Below are positions 30,601 to 43,610 of a stretch of 64,000 bases of DNA, one piece after another. A program made the position numbers and the translations under genes. Source of the stretch: Brugia malayi. Lineage: Eukaryota > Nematoda > Chromadorea > Rhabditida > Onchocercidae. Location: positions 6,685,001 to 6,749,000 of the forward strand of contig NW_025062476.1 of the NCBI RefSeq assembly GCF_000002995.4, read 5' to 3'. Within the stretch, counting starts at the first letter, position 1. The number at the start of each line of letters is the position of its first letter. The notes under the pieces were generated by a model, which was not told the origin of the DNA, ran no database searches, and worked only from the letters and a program-made list of their open reading frames with translations.

Positions 30601-33431
30601 AGGCCTATAAGGAATTGAAATTAGCAAAGACCTTACAAGCAGTATCAGTCTTAGAGGAGTACTGAAAGCGATAATTTCGAATAGTTTGGAGACATTGAGG
30701 AGAAGCATTGAGGAAGAGAGCAGGGCACATAGTAGCACTGCATAATATGGCACTCCTCTCTTCTTGCTGGTATGAGCCAGTAGACTTAGGGGAAGCAAAC
30801 TGTCTCCACAAAGCGATGTCAGAATCCTCGTTGCCGGAACAAATATTGCAAGCATTGTGCCAGATAAACCACATACTGAACCTATTGTCATCACATATCT
30901 TAAAAAGTTTCACAATAATGAAATTTACAAACAGTATTTAGTATCTGTGATTATTTGTCGAACTAATTATTCTTTCTTTTCCAAAAATATTTCATGAAAA
31001 GCATTTCATACATTTTTTAGGTAATTTAAAAGTTTGAAAAAATTCAGGAATAAAAAAAAATTAATCTAAGAAAATACCAGAAAAAGAACAATCATAGCAA
31101 TCATTGCAAACAACAGTTCTACCAATCATGGATCATTTAGTCATTCTTGGAAGTAAAGATAACAGTACTTTGCGGAGGGTATCTCAAGTTTGTCGAAAAT
31201 ATTTGGGAAAAGCATGTCATCCGGATATTTTGAGATATCAGTAGCTAATGTGATAACCATCGTTGTTAAGAACATAACTAATGTTAAGGCGGTAATTATA
31301 AATGGCATAATAAATGGAAGTCGTTTTCGTGGATTTTTCGTTTCTTCTAGAAGAAAACTGAATGTTTCGATACCAATGTAGGCACATAAATAATTCGATG
31401 CACCTTTTATCACCTACAATTTCATATCTTGTTCATTAGTGGTAGTATTAGCTGGAAGAACATTTCTTCGGTTGCAGAAATAATCCAATCATTTTTGCAC
31501 AAATTTTGCAAAATTAATAAATTTATTAAGATTTTTCAATAAAATTTGGGCGCTATGATACTAAAAAATTCTTTCAATTTTAAGTGAGCTATAGTACATT
31601 AGTGTTCTATAAAATTATCTTTTAGAATAAAACTGTAAATTTATTTTTAAGAATTATTATTTAAACAGAACTCGTAACATACACCGATAGGGCCATTTTT
31701 GAAAAAACCAGCAGCTAGCCAATTATTTGCATCAGCAAAATAAAAGCCAACAAATGCGGTACTATTAGTTGCCAAAGCGCATATGGTTATCATTATTATC
31801 GATACAGTAGCCAAAACCTGTCATTTACAACATTACTTAACGGTGCTCTTGTACATCTATCTTGAATTATAACTTTCTCTATTTATCCATTTACAGGACA
31901 GGTTTAAATGAGACAAACTAAAAGAGAAATAAATTACTTACTCGAATGCTACAGCATAACACAATTGATGAACAGAAAATGGCTAATACAGCAAAGAAAT
32001 CTATTTTTGTTGCAAAAATCGAATCCAAATGATAAGACATCTCCACTGTGAAATGCTTATTGAATAATCCATGAAATAATAAATTCTGAAAATTAATATT
32101 CAAATTTAAGTTTGAAGCGAATGTACAGAATGCATTTAATTATTTACATGCGCACCATATCATCAGATGACTATTAAAAATCTCATCCTAATCAGTTAAT
32201 TTCTTTTGCTATTTTCTATTACACAGCATTTCATTATTTAACTAAATTTTTTCAAACAAGATTCAAAAAATAATTAAGTAATTTAAACAGTACCATATGA
32301 CTGCTCCAATTTTTAGCCACAATAACAATGCAAATAGTAAAATCGAGAAATGATATCCAACCAACAAGAAAAGCAGCTATTTCCCCAAAACTAACATATG
32401 TAAAATTATACAATAAGCAACTTTTTGGCATTGAACACATCAATTCATTCATATGCATTCCTAAACATTTCGAAATTAATTTTTTCTATTAAGAAATAAA
32501 TAATAATATAGTTTTACTTATCTTTTAAGATTCTAAAAGCATTCATCCAAAAAAATATGCTGGAAGAGAAATTAGAGTTTGTTGTATTAACTGCTGTGAT
32601 TAGAATTAAATTGCATTTAATATCTGTCCCCTACTGTCATTCCGTATCAGAAAGGAAATAGTAGCATTTAACATCCAATGTCTTTTGCTTTTTGTACAAT
32701 AGCAGTATCATAAAAACAAGAGACCGTAGCCAATATCCACGAATCCATCTGTTGACCCAATGTTACCTTTAAATTATTTGCTTATTTCTTTCTATCTTTC
32801 TAATTTTAAGATTTGAGAAAAGCAAAGATAACCTGATAAGAACATGATGATAAAAGCAATCAGCAATGAAAGTAATGCTGAGGGTCCAGAAATGTTCATT
32901 ACCACATATGGAGTAATGATGAATATGCCGAAAGGTATCGTTAGAACGGAAGCTACAACTCATATTTCTTCATTCATGTCTATTATGTTTGCTAAGTAGA
33001 GTAAAATAGAATTAATATTAAGGATTTAAATTTATTGAAAAACTTTTACTATATATAATTTGCAATTCTCTCATGGAAGAATTGTAAATTTCTTTCATGG
33101 AAGAAAATGCTCAAATGAGAAGTTAGAAATATTTAATTGAGAGATTTCATTACTTAACAAGATTTCAGTTAAAAAACGTTTTGTGAACAGACTTGTCATT
33201 ATTTCGTTCAAAAGTATACAAAATTATAGTTTTGGAAATGCTCATTTTTTTGAAATAATATTTCCAAATTCAAAAAATAAAGCATTAACCAATTCCGATC
33301 AAAGATGGTGTTCGAAGCTTACGGATCCATTCAGAATGTTCCAAAAATTCGTTGCCTACCGTTTTATAGCGATTCAGGGATGCAATCCGACCATAGGTCA
33401 TCTTGTTGCTGAAACAGAATTGATGCTTCAT
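27696..33431 (-). CDS. SLC7/CAT-like amino-acid permease (APC superfamily)
   Basis: Multi-pass plasma-membrane amino-acid transporter related to the SLC7 cationic amino acid transporters. Exons in transcript order: 33431-33290, 32952-32833, 32460-32294, 32085-31942, 31817-31683, 31413-31169, 30898-30637, 30575-30412, 30156-30033, 29793-29659, 29298-29163 (or -29124), 28624-28419, 27917-27696. All phases agree, giving 733 residues, or 746 with the alternative donor. Family hallmarks: TYVSFGEIAAFLVGW matches the YVTVGELWAFITGW segment, YIGIETFSFLLEETKNPRKR matches the FVGFD...GEEVRNPQK segment, and AKYVMTIGSVCGLSGTM matches AKYVVAAGSLCALS. A hydrophilic acidic loop (EEDEENEADQK) precedes the last membrane segments. 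The start Met follows an acceptor-like TATCAG, possibly a trans-splice site. The helix-1 segment lacks the usual GSTLGAG-type motif, so substrate use cannot be predicted. It converges on the ROR gene. Confidence 0.85.
28704..28766 (-). pseudogene. Decayed duplicate of a transporter exon inside its own intron
   Basis: About 63 bases are similar to 28469-28532, which lies in the penultimate transporter exon and encodes the segment around SMRTLFLFILSS. The copy still reads SMRTLSLFILSC in the equivalent frame but has an in-frame TAA a few codons upstream. It sits in the intron just 5' (in transcript terms) of the parent exon. It is most likely the remnant of a local exon duplication. Confidence 0.7.
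28881..28906. repeat. A26 homopolymer
   Basis: Uninterrupted run of 26 A residues inside a transporter intron. Its length is probably unstable between individuals or assemblies. Confidence 0.9.
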
Positions 33432-36400
33432 TTCTGATATTGTATTATTGATGTTTTAGCATGAAAAGAAAAGTGTTCACAACTCATATACGCATGTCCA
33501 ATACGGAAAGGGAAAAGGGATTGTTATCGTTATTCTACTGCATCAGTGATAAGATATATATGATATTAGCATGATGCTAACCACTTTGTTTAATTCATCA
33601 ATCTATTAATCGAATTAATCATCTTACTAATAAAATACTTTTTCAGTTTTTAAATGTTTGAAAATGAATTTCTTGAAAATATGCAAAACTTTTAGAGGAA
33701 TGGTGATCAAGAATGAGGAAAAACTTTTTCTGAAAAAAAGAAAAACAGGTTTTGAAGATTGAAATTTAGCAAAAAAGAAATTAGTGAGCAAAATTTAGAT
33801 ATAAGTGAGAATAGCTACTGCCACATATGTGTGAGAATTGTGTGGTAAATCATTGAGAACTGCTGTTAAATGAAACTTGAAAGGTTCGTTGAAAATCAGA
33901 CTGAAAATATAATGAACCAATGCAAGAGCTGCATTTTAACTAATGAGGACTTTTGGAAATCACAAAGTGCCATAAACTAATTTCCTCATTACCGTAGCTC
34001 ATCAGGCTTTCAAATTCGGTCATCAGAAAAAGGGATTTCAACATTAAAAGAGAGGAAACATTAATGAAGAAAAAAGAAAAGAAGAGGAAGATGTCGATGA
34101 TTTAATTTATGCATGGGAAAGTGTGAACAGAGGTTAAATTTGAAAGCATATCTTCGGAAACAAGCAGAAAGAGTGGTCCAATAAATCTTTTTTATAAGTC
34201 CTTTTTTTACTTTTATGCATTTTAATGATAAAAAGCTGTTTCAGTACCATTTTGGATGCATAAAAAAGGGCGAAGATAAATCATGAGCATATTAATCTTG
34301 TGGAACCAGAACAGTGGCGATCAACATAGATTTTCAAAAATGAAAATTTCGTAGAAATGAGGAAAAGGGGAAAGAAATGAAGTATTCCAGACTGTAAGCA
34401 GTTCGGATTAATCGAAATTTAAGAAAAAAATGTTTAATATATTTTTTTTGTTCTTCTATTACTCTAAAACCCTTTTGGCAGTATTTTATGAGCATTTCGT
34501 AGAAAAATATGCTACGGTACTCCTTAGGATAGAGATGACTAATATGGTCAATGCTGCATGGAACATTTTGCATAAAAGAATGATTCTTATGAATAATATC
34601 ATCTACAATTATTTCTGTTAATTCATCTAAAATTTTAAAAATAATATTTAAAGAACATTGGCAATAAGTGAAGGTTTTTCATGAATTGAAATTCATTTAA
34701 AGAATCTAGAGACTTAAATTAAAACATAGGTTATGTTTAATTTTTTTCTTAAGTTAATTAATCTAGGCTCATTAACTCGAAAATTTTGATGGCAAAATAT
34801 GAGCGGTTATAATACCTAATGTTGGAACTAACAAGTTCACTTCATCACAAATTCGAACCATATTGTCAACATCCCATGTTCGCTCTAGCTGATATCCAAG
34901 TATTTTTAAGCTTGAAGCTACAATTAGCAAAAGTTTGGATAAAAATAGGAATGATAATTATAGATGGGGACAGAGCTATAAAATACATTTATTCGTTGAA
35001 CAGAGCGCTTATGTAAAGTTTGTTGAAAGGGTGGGCTGTTGGCAAAGTGAAATAAAAAATGATTTAAAGCTAAATTGTGGTTGTTGTTGGCCATATTTTT
35101 CACGATTTAATCAAAACATCGCATTTTTTTTTTTTTTGCTATCATTAGGAGACATTCAGAATCATTCGAATATATTCACTAACGATGTTATTTTATAAAG
35201 TTCTTTCGTCGCACTACCAAAAATGCACCATAATAAAAGAAAACAACCATTAAAAATTGTCTTAAATAAGAAGAGCCGCTCGACTGTTTCATGAGTTTTC
35301 GATTTCATATCGAAAGCTTTGCCTTTTATGCACAATGCGCCGCTTCTAGCGGAATCTGTCAACATTCCATTTTTTTTTCCTCCATAATTTTCGTAAATCT
35401 ATGAGCCGAAGAAAAAATGAACCTTCTTTAGATGAACCCAGAAAAAGTTACCTCGTGTATTTGATCGAAACTTAAATTCAAATTGGAGTAAATATGTTAA
35501 TAGATGAAAAAAAAAAAAAAACGATAAATTTGACCAAAGAGCAATCCTTAAAGCAACTTGCTTAAAGTGTTGTTGTCAATTTTAACATCCAGAACATCAG
35601 AAATGGGTATAAGATCATTTAGATGCTAGGAGAAGATAGTTGGTCACCTAATTATACAGAGAGAACAGAAATGACCATTTTTCTAAAAAATGCAATTTGA
35701 ACTTCTGCAAATGATTGACAGATTCCTATAAAATGCCTTGCAAACTTCTTTTGATTTGTTTGATTTCTTTATGATGTATAGACATTTACTCTTTTCGAAA
35801 TTTCCTGTCATAAAATCTTAGTAAATGAAGAACGTAAAATTTTAAGGCATTTTGACGTCATTTGTCTGAATAATTTTCTGTAGAAATTACTTTCTGTATA
35901 AAAAGTACAAAAATTATGGTTAACTTCAAGTCACTTCCACGCGCAAATTTTTATTATTATTTGTTACTTTACTTTAAGTGATTTATCTTACATTGAATAG
36001 TAAATTTTTATTATGCAAATTTCCATACAGATTATGCAGTTAAATTAGAGGAAAAATTATGAATTTCAACCCTTTATTTTTCGAACAGTGTCAATAAAAC
36101 ACAAATTTTATTTATTTTCGTACCTTTTTTTTTTGATTTTGACTTTCCAAACAGTATTTTCGGACATGTTAATGTCAACAATGTGATATAATACATGCTT
36201 CTACAGGCGTGAACTATAATATTGGAAATAACTGTGAAAAAAAGATGTCACTTTCAGTGCCTTTGTTACTTAGTACTGATATAGAAATTCTTATCATATT
36301 TATTAAATTTTTCAAATTATTCAACTTTGCAATGTTTCACAAAACTTTCTTTCTGCTGCATTTTCTCGACTGATATTCAACATCATTCTGAAAGTATGTG

Positions 36401-37867
36401 GCATGAAATATCATCTGTCTTATAGTCAACCACTTATGGTACTTTAATCAGGTTAAGTTAAAGTAGGATAAACTTTCACAGCTGATTCCAATTGTCCCGG
36501 AAGTTCTGCTAACTTCGAAACTCCGAAATTTTTTCATGTGCCAACCAAATATTAAAGTGAATGATCTAATGATGAACGATTTCGAAAGTTTTAAGTCAAT
36601 AATTTGTTAATTAACTAGCCGGTTATAATAAAAGGCGATAATAAACGATAGTTATCTTTAAATTTCATTTATATCAGTATCCGGAATATTTTATTCCAGT
36701 GAAAAAAAAAAGTCATGTAAAGTTTCTATGCATCTGTTCGTTTCTACCGGAATCATTTGAGCATTTCGATCAGTGAGGACGAGATTACTATATTCAAATA
36801 CACGAATAAAAGCATAGGGTTTGTAAAATAAAGATTTGATGACCTGATTAATTTGGCTTGTTCTATTTCATCACACTGATAAAATTATTTTTATTATCAT
36901 TTTTGATTATTTTCAAATTAAAAAGGCCTTATGGTAAAAATTCTCGACATTTACATAAAATTTAAATTTAATGCTATTCAGATATATTTCTATTATCTTG
37001 ATTTTTGAGTGACTAATAATGCTCATAAATGTGAATACTTTCGTTGTGTGACATCCTCAGAATTTCATCCTTGAAGAACTTTTCTTCTGAAATAAAAGTT
37101 GCTTTTCCATTCTATAAATTTTGACAACAATTTCAATATTTCTATGTAACTCGTAACCTAAAGAAATAGAGAAAACAGAAACAAAACTACATGTTACAAA
37201 ATCCATTTTTCAATTATCAGGCATTATAAAAATTAATTCAAGATTTTGATTGTTTATTCAACTAATCAAGATAATAACATTACAAGTTTTCTTCTGCCTT
37301 TATTAGTAACTTTTCCTGAAATATAGTTCTTGGATAAGTACTACCGATAAAGTTTTGCATTGCAGAAAAATGAAACAAATTTGATGACGCATTTATTACT
37401 TAATTCATGCAGAGGAATGCTGTTATTGGATAATTGATAAAGACAATTTGAAAATTTTATTAACAAAATTGATTTTACGAAGAATGATTTTAAGCACAAT
37501 ATTTCGTGTATGAATCGATTTTAAATTCCATTCGATGACGTATCAACTACTGCGCTTTCAACCAGTTAAAGCTTTTTTCAACTAAAAATTTTTTTCATAT
37601 TACTTATTTTTTAAAAGAAAAAAAAAATTAATACTGAACTGATAAAATCAAATATTGTCGATAAAAAAAAATAATACTTAGACTTGGTCAGTTTCCTATC
37701 AGTTATTGATTAGTCTATTGTCATTCTTGTCGCTCTCTTCATTTATGCTAGTTTTCAGATTAACTTTTGGAATTGTCATTTCTAATTTTTTATTTCCATA
37801 AATCACAGCGCATTTTTCTCTGTCAGTGCACTTCTTAGTTTTAATGCTTTTTAGATGTCTTTTTTAG
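33432..37867. other. Intergenic region upstream of the transporter gene
   Basis: AT-rich DNA without a recognisable gene on either strand. The transporter promoter should lie at its left end, reading leftward. Open frames of up to about 87 codons occur, but they have no domain, no signal peptide and no supporting splice pattern. Confidence 0.6.
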
Positions 37868-39530
37868 ATGTCAACCTTCAACTATTCAGAAAATTTAGTC
37901 TTTCAAAAACAGACCGTTCTTCTTTCTTCATTGGTTCAGTATTCTTGTAAGTGACCCAGTGCTAAAAACAGAGGGAGTCATGATACAGCAATGGTCACCA
38001 GAAATGACCACTAGAGAGTATCAACAGCAAATATTTCTAAATTTTACACAAACAACCGGTATAATCTACATACCGAAATAACAGAAAAGGAAATCTACAG
38101 TGACTTACTTCAGCATATGCAACAATATTTTTATCTCATTAATTTAATTAACTTTAGCACACTGCAAGAAATACAACCAGTTTTAAAAGCCAGAAAATTT
38201 TTTCAAACAGCGCAAAAGACACTGCCATCGCGAGAAGTATGCCATAAACAATCAACCATTTTCTTTTAGTAATTTGGCAGACATTTCACAAATTGATTTT
38301 TGTTAGATATGGCAAATAGACTTCTGGAAGGATATGAAGTGAAATTCATGACAGAAGTTAATAGAAAGGAGTGATCATTGTTAAAATCTTACTAATTCTG
38401 TTTTCACGTGAAATGAAATGAACATTTAATGAAAATTATCTTTGCTAAGTAAAACTGCTATAAATAATAAATAATCCACTCTTCAAAAGGCATGGAAAAA
38501 TTGAATTCTATGGTCATTTGATCAATTAACCACGATTTTGATCTTTTTTCTTCTTGCACGGCGAAAAAAATATGTTCACAGGTAGTTGAAAAATATGTCA
38601 TTTGAGCAAAACCAACAGAAATTTTCGGTACTCTTTAGAGATGATTGATTAAACTGAGCAGAATCATTTATCTTTTAAGGCTGATGATACATTTACTTCA
38701 AGCACATATAAAATTTCATTCCGATGTCCTTCCCAGTTTACATTGCAAACAATTACTTTTCTCATATTTATTTAAGTATCACTCAGTTTTTGCATTTCTA
38801 ACACGTATTGTACCACGTGCTTTTACGTATTTTCTTGCAAGTAAGAAAGTTTACGACAAGAATAAAATTATTTGTAATTGCTAACTTACTTATTTCATGC
38901 ACTATCGCCAAGCAACAACAACAACAACAATGATATCAATGAATTTCACAAGCAATGGAATCATTACTAGCCCACCAAAGTCGCAAAATTCAATTAATAT
39001 TTGGCGTCGCTATAAGCTTACTATACAAACTTATCAATGGTATTGAATAACCTGGAAAAAGTTCAAATCTGCAAGAATCTTTTTAAGAATTAAAAAAATA
39101 AACATTAATAGTGAAAGCACAACATTAAGCGGTAACTGCAAAACTCACGTGAAACAAAAGATGCCGACACATAGCTGAATTACATTGTCAACAGCGCCTC
39201 ATTGACGGCGTTGCAGAAACAAGTGCAAGTTTAGATGAATTGTAAGTGTTTTTTTCTTACTTTTGTAATCTTTCACTCTACTGGATATGAGTCTCGAGAT
39301 TCGAGATTCACCTTTTTTCACTTGTTTATATCGTGTTTCATCATCCCTGCCAAATGTTTTCCAACACTTCCAAAAAACGCTAAGCAAGAATTACAACGAA
39401 GAATACAACAGTGAGGTTAGACGAGCCAACCATTATCGGTGAAAGAAAGCAATCAAACCAAATTCAATCTTATCGTTGCCATTTACAAGAAGAAAAAGAT
39501 TTCTTTGTTGAACAAATGATATAATACAAA
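37868..39530 (+). other. Possible multi-exon gene or gene relic (weak)
   Basis: Several short coding-like pieces lie in order on the plus strand. An ATG at 37868 directly follows TTTTTTAG and opens 26 codons to a perfect donor GTAAGT at 37947. This can join in phase to 38028-38236, ending at GTATGC, for 96 codons of charged, probably helical sequence (for example LHTEITEKEIYSDLLQHM). A piece ending at another GTAAGT (39242) encodes CQQRLIDGVAETSASLDEL. A last piece ending in TAA at 39528-39530 encodes IIGERKQSNQIQSYRCHLQ and a short acidic end. I could not connect the middle pieces without stops, and a +1 frame after 39530 stays open for a further 20 or so codons. It may be an unrecognised coiled-coil protein gene or a decaying one. 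Confidence 0.25.
38912..38930. repeat. (CAA)n microsatellite
   Basis: Six CAA triplets in a row, in the weak coding-like region at 37.9-39.5 kb. Confidence 0.85.
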
Positions 39531-40480
39531 GGGCTTGTGAAACAATGAACAGAATTGAAAGCGATGCTATTGCCTATTTCATTTAGAATACTTTTACAAT
39601 TTTAATACGATTCGGAAACTGTTGAAACAAAGGCAAAAAAAGAAAATGTTAGCACAAATAATTAAGAATTAGCCGACGCTATACAAAAAAGTTTTTGTTC
39701 CGAGTTTATGTAAATTCAAATTTATTTTTATGGTGAATGACTAACATTGCTTTCGTTTGCATAAAGAATTTTAACAACAGATCAGAAATGAAGGAACGAA
39801 TGAAAAACAATGAAAATGTAAAGCTGTCATTTTGTTGCAAAACGTTTAGAATGTAGGAATCAATGCGTATCCAAAGTTTATGGAAAAATTTCAAAAACGA
39901 TAAGTTCCTGATAAAAATTTTAAGCGTTGATGACAATATCAACAATACAACTTAGTCATTTTCATCCCTTTCCATTCTAGCTTTCCTCTCTCCACCTCTT
40001 CAGTCTTTTTATCTTTGTTTTATTTGTAAAATAGCTATTTAAACCATCTAAGCAGACACTGCTTCAGTAATAAATTTATATGAATTTATTATTAATTCAA
40101 GGCACACTTACCATCATAGTTTTTTCCATTAAGCAATGGTTGAATCTCATTCGGTTATTCTTTTCAATTTCCCTCGGTCATCTTGAAGAATACAGCTAAT
40201 ATGCAACCCGGCAATCTGGCTAGAACATACTCTTTTCATTCTCATACTTCTCACATAACTCCCATAGAACAGTCCTCATGAAATCTATCTTGGATTAGTA
40301 ATTTGGAATTCTGCTATCACTCTTTCTATTGTTCACAGCAGATCTTATTCCAAACTGCCGCAAGGTGTGGCAGATGACTTTTGGAAATTAACGGAATTTG
40401 GATAATTTGAATATATCCATAAAATGTGCTAGTGATTGCTAGCAAGGAATTTATACCATGTGCAACTCTGAAAATAGCTT

Positions 40481-40490
40481 GAATTTGCAG
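40481..40490 (+). promoter_or_regulatory. Probable spliced-leader acceptor of the first SXP/RAL-2 gene
   Basis: GAATTTGCAG lies 21 bases upstream of the ATG at 40512 and has no upstream coding exon. This is the arrangement expected for SL trans-splicing. It is an inference from position and motif only. Confidence 0.45.
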
Positions 40491-40511
40491 ATTTATTTCG
40501 AGTTTCCGTGG

Positions 40512-41724
40512 ATGAAAATGATGAAATTTGTTTTGTTAGCGTTTCCAGTCCTACTGTTAGTCTGTCCTGTATTTGGCGAGGAACAGCAATTCATGATACC
40601 ACCATTCCTACTGGGAGCGCCGGAATCAGCTGTGAGAGAGATGAAGGAACTGTTTCAAAAATATGCCAACAAGCCGGATTCTCAGCTGGAGGCAGCAGTG
40701 GAGGAATGGGTGAATGGAAAAGGCGGTATGATCAAGGTGTGACCAGAACGCTTTATTAAAATATTTCAGTACGAAAAGTTATTTCAGATAATGAATGAAA
40801 GAGGAATAGAATTTAAAAGTTACAACTTTTCTCATTCATATCGTCGATACAAATAATCTGTTTTGGATTGGAAAAATGCAGTAAGAGAAAAGATTTCACA
40901 AATAATGAAATGACCGTTTGAAATTCTGACTGAATTCTGATATTTTTTAACTGTAGGAAAATTTTGAATGCAACTGCATAATAGTGGAGAAATTCCGGGT
41001 TAAAACGAAATATTTCACTAAATTCAGGTTTTTAGTAATAATATCTTTTGCCTGCTGAATATGTTTTTAGCTTCTCACAAAGGCATTTATAATAATTATT
41101 GTCAACTCTATTATCATTTACAAATTTTTTGCAAGTGAATTGTTCTTACGGTGTGCCACATGAACAAAAAGTAAAATCCATTTTTACTACTTTAAGAGAA
41201 ACTTTTCTGATCGAATTTTTAGGAAAAATACAATCAATTTAAAGCAAACATGCAGTTAATGCACGAGAAGACAGCTTTACTGCGAAAAGCAATGGCCGAA
41301 AATTTGTCGCCAGAAGCGAAAAAGGCAGACGTGGATTTGAGTAGCATTGGAAAAGATAAAACATTATCTGAACAGCAGAAGAGAGAGAAATTCAAAGAAT
41401 ATTTAAGAAGTAATTACTTTTTAATCACTAAATTGAACCTAAATTAAAAAATATTAATTAACTTGTGCTATATTACAAAATGAATTTACAATTTATAAGA
41501 ATGGCCTAATATGACAGTAATTTGCAAAAAAAAAAAAAAGGATTTGAGTCATAATTTGTCATAATTTGCAAAAAAATTTGAGTCATCACAAGTTATTCAA
41601 ATTTCAATCTTTTCATTGTTATCATTTTTCGTTTCATTACTTGTGTTCATCACATTGTCGTATTTCAGATTTGTCCCCAGCAGTGAGGAATGAATTGCAA
41701 GCAGTATTTTATGCTAAATTTTAA
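40512..41724 (+). CDS. SXP/RAL-2 family secreted protein (DUF148), copy 1
   Basis: Secreted nematode protein of the SXP/RAL-2 family. Exons 40512-40736, 41223-41409 and 41669-41724 (TAA) give 155 residues. The start is the first of several Met residues; the signal peptide MKMMKFVLLAFPVLLLVCPVFG probably ends before EEQQ. The mature part begins with the family motif IPPFLLGAP, followed by amphipathic helices (REMKELFQKY, KYNQFKANMQLMHEK) and the conserved LSPEAKKAD and LSPAVRNELQ segments of DUF148. No cysteine remains after the signal peptide. Splice phases are 0 and 1. An AATAAA lies at 41782-41787, 58 bases past the stop. Members are abundant immunodominant antigens of filarial worms and ascarids; ligand binding has been suggested for some, but the biological role is unclear. 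It forms a tandem pair with the gene at 43611. Confidence 0.9.
41519..41587. repeat. Imperfect tandem duplication in an SXP/RAL-2 intron
   Basis: The pattern AATTTGCA, A-run, TTTGAGTCAT occurs twice in succession, with A-tracts of different length. It lies in the second intron of the first SXP/RAL-2 gene. Confidence 0.75.
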
Positions 41725-43300
41725 AGATGAGCACAATTTTATGTTTTGATGCATTGCAATGTAAGCTATCAACAGAATGATAATAAACCAGTTTTTACGC
41801 ACATTCAACTTCCGTCGCATGCTGAATAATAAAAGAAGAATCCGACACATACAACGATATCATTACACATCTCATTATAATGGGACACTTTCATTTGGGT
41901 TTCTAAATTACAGCAAATTAAAATGATCTAAGAGATATTGGGTAAACTACTTGAAGTGAATGCTAAACTCAAAGTTACTGCTACGAAAATTGGAATTGGA
42001 AATTTTTGTATTTAAATCTTTCATATTCGAATCATTAACCATTTTATCACTCCTAGGATTTTAAATAAATACTATAATTTCAACATCGCTCATTCATTTT
42101 CATTGCACTCAGTTATTTTCTGTTTCAGTAATTTCGAAAAAGTTCTACGAATGCGAGAGAATAGTGTCGTCATTACTTGCAGTACATTGTTGACAATATT
42201 ATCGTAACATTCTCTTAACAACTGATGATGAGTTATGTCTTGTTTTTTTGCTCCTGGAGGTATACCAGAGGAACTGGTTTCTCTTATACCACTGCATTCT
42301 CACAAAGGATTTTTGTGAATAAATCAATAATACATCTACTTACTGTAGATAACTTCCATATGCGTGTACTTATGCCATTGCACTACCGCAAGTTATTCCA
42401 TAAGTTTTGAACTTTAATATGTTTTTAATTTGAAATGACCATAATCAAACTTTACGATTTGTGAAATACATTCAAATATCATGCAGATAATATCTTTTAT
42501 TTTAATCGTTATTTAAGATACGTGTATTAAATTATAATGAAATAATAATTTATTTATGGTTCAACATTTCAGTTGAGTTTTTTTGATAAGTTGATAATTG
42601 AAATTTGGCAATTCACCTTGAGAAATAATCTTTGCTCTCAGAATTTTTCATTATTTTAATCAAGAACTTTCTCATTATTGATTTTTGCTCAATTCATTTT
42701 CTATAATGGTCAAACTTGTATTGACGACTGCTTGCGATTTATATGTTTAAAATTACAAAAAAAAAGACTAAAAATAACATAATTCACATTTGTTATTTTC
42801 ACTACTGTCATTGTGCGACAATAACATCTCACATCAAAAGTTTCTTGGAGCTTTTTATTTCTAAAAATTAAGGTTTCATTATTTTGACGGGACTCATTCG
42901 TGAAAAATTGTATTTCAGAATCAGAATTTAGAACTAGAAGCAATCCTATAATTGGTATTCATTTCTCCAATGAATTACAAATTTCGAGAAGAATAGAAAA
43001 ATCTTCCTGTATTCTAGAAATACGTCAAAACGTTTAAAAATTTTTCCCCAACTAGTTATCATGAATATGGATACTGTTTATGAAAAAGCATTGGAAAGAG
43101 AGTAGGAAAAACAGCGATTGAGTTCAAAGATACGAAAATCACCAATTTGCCATGAAACATTGTCATCAAATTAATAGTCATTGAATTAATTAGTCATCAC
43201 CTTTCATGGGTCTACTTTCGAGTGTCTTTTGTTCTTCAGCTGCTTTAATTTGCTGGAACATCAAATTCAATAGAAATATGTGTGATTCAGGTGTAAAGTG
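41725..43300. other. Spacer between the two SXP/RAL-2 genes
   Basis: AT-rich spacer holding the 3' end of copy 1. I see no third paralogue or fragment of one, and no other gene. Confidence 0.65.
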
Positions 43301-43520
43301 TCCGTGACAACTGTGAGAGCGAGAAGTGGTGGAAGAAGGAGAAGTTGGGAAACGTACGCCTCTCGAACTTTGTCCCTCTTCTGAAATTGCCCCTCCTTTT
43401 CCCTGTACCTCTACCGCCCTCGTTTAGACATTGGATGATTGAGTAGTACACTTCCCCTCGGTGGAATTGACCCCTCCCCTTCCTTCATCGTTGACATCTG
43501 CCCACCAATATAAAGAGACT
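43301..43520 (+). promoter_or_regulatory. C/T-rich promoter of the second SXP/RAL-2 gene with TATA box
   Basis: The base composition changes sharply to C/T-rich on the plus strand between about 43340 and 43500, with many CCCCTCC-like tracts. It is followed by TATAAAG at 43509-43515, about 95 bases upstream of the ATG at 43611. No other part of the window has this composition. A promoter role is inferred from position. Confidence 0.55.
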
Positions 43521-43610
43521 TTACTATGGTCGCGTGTCAATTAGAGCCGGCAAGGAGGACTATAGTAATCGAGGCTATCTTCTGTCACTTCATCACTCAA
43601 TCTAACAAAA

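Noticed and set aside
34334..35365. Open frames of 63 to 87 codons on both strands upstream of the transporter
   Set aside because: No domains, no consistent strand or splice structure, and AT-rich composition. Treated as non-coding.
39199..39387. 62-codon basic minus-strand open frame
   Set aside because: It overlaps the plus-strand donor and coding-like piece ending at 39241 and lacks any domain of its own.
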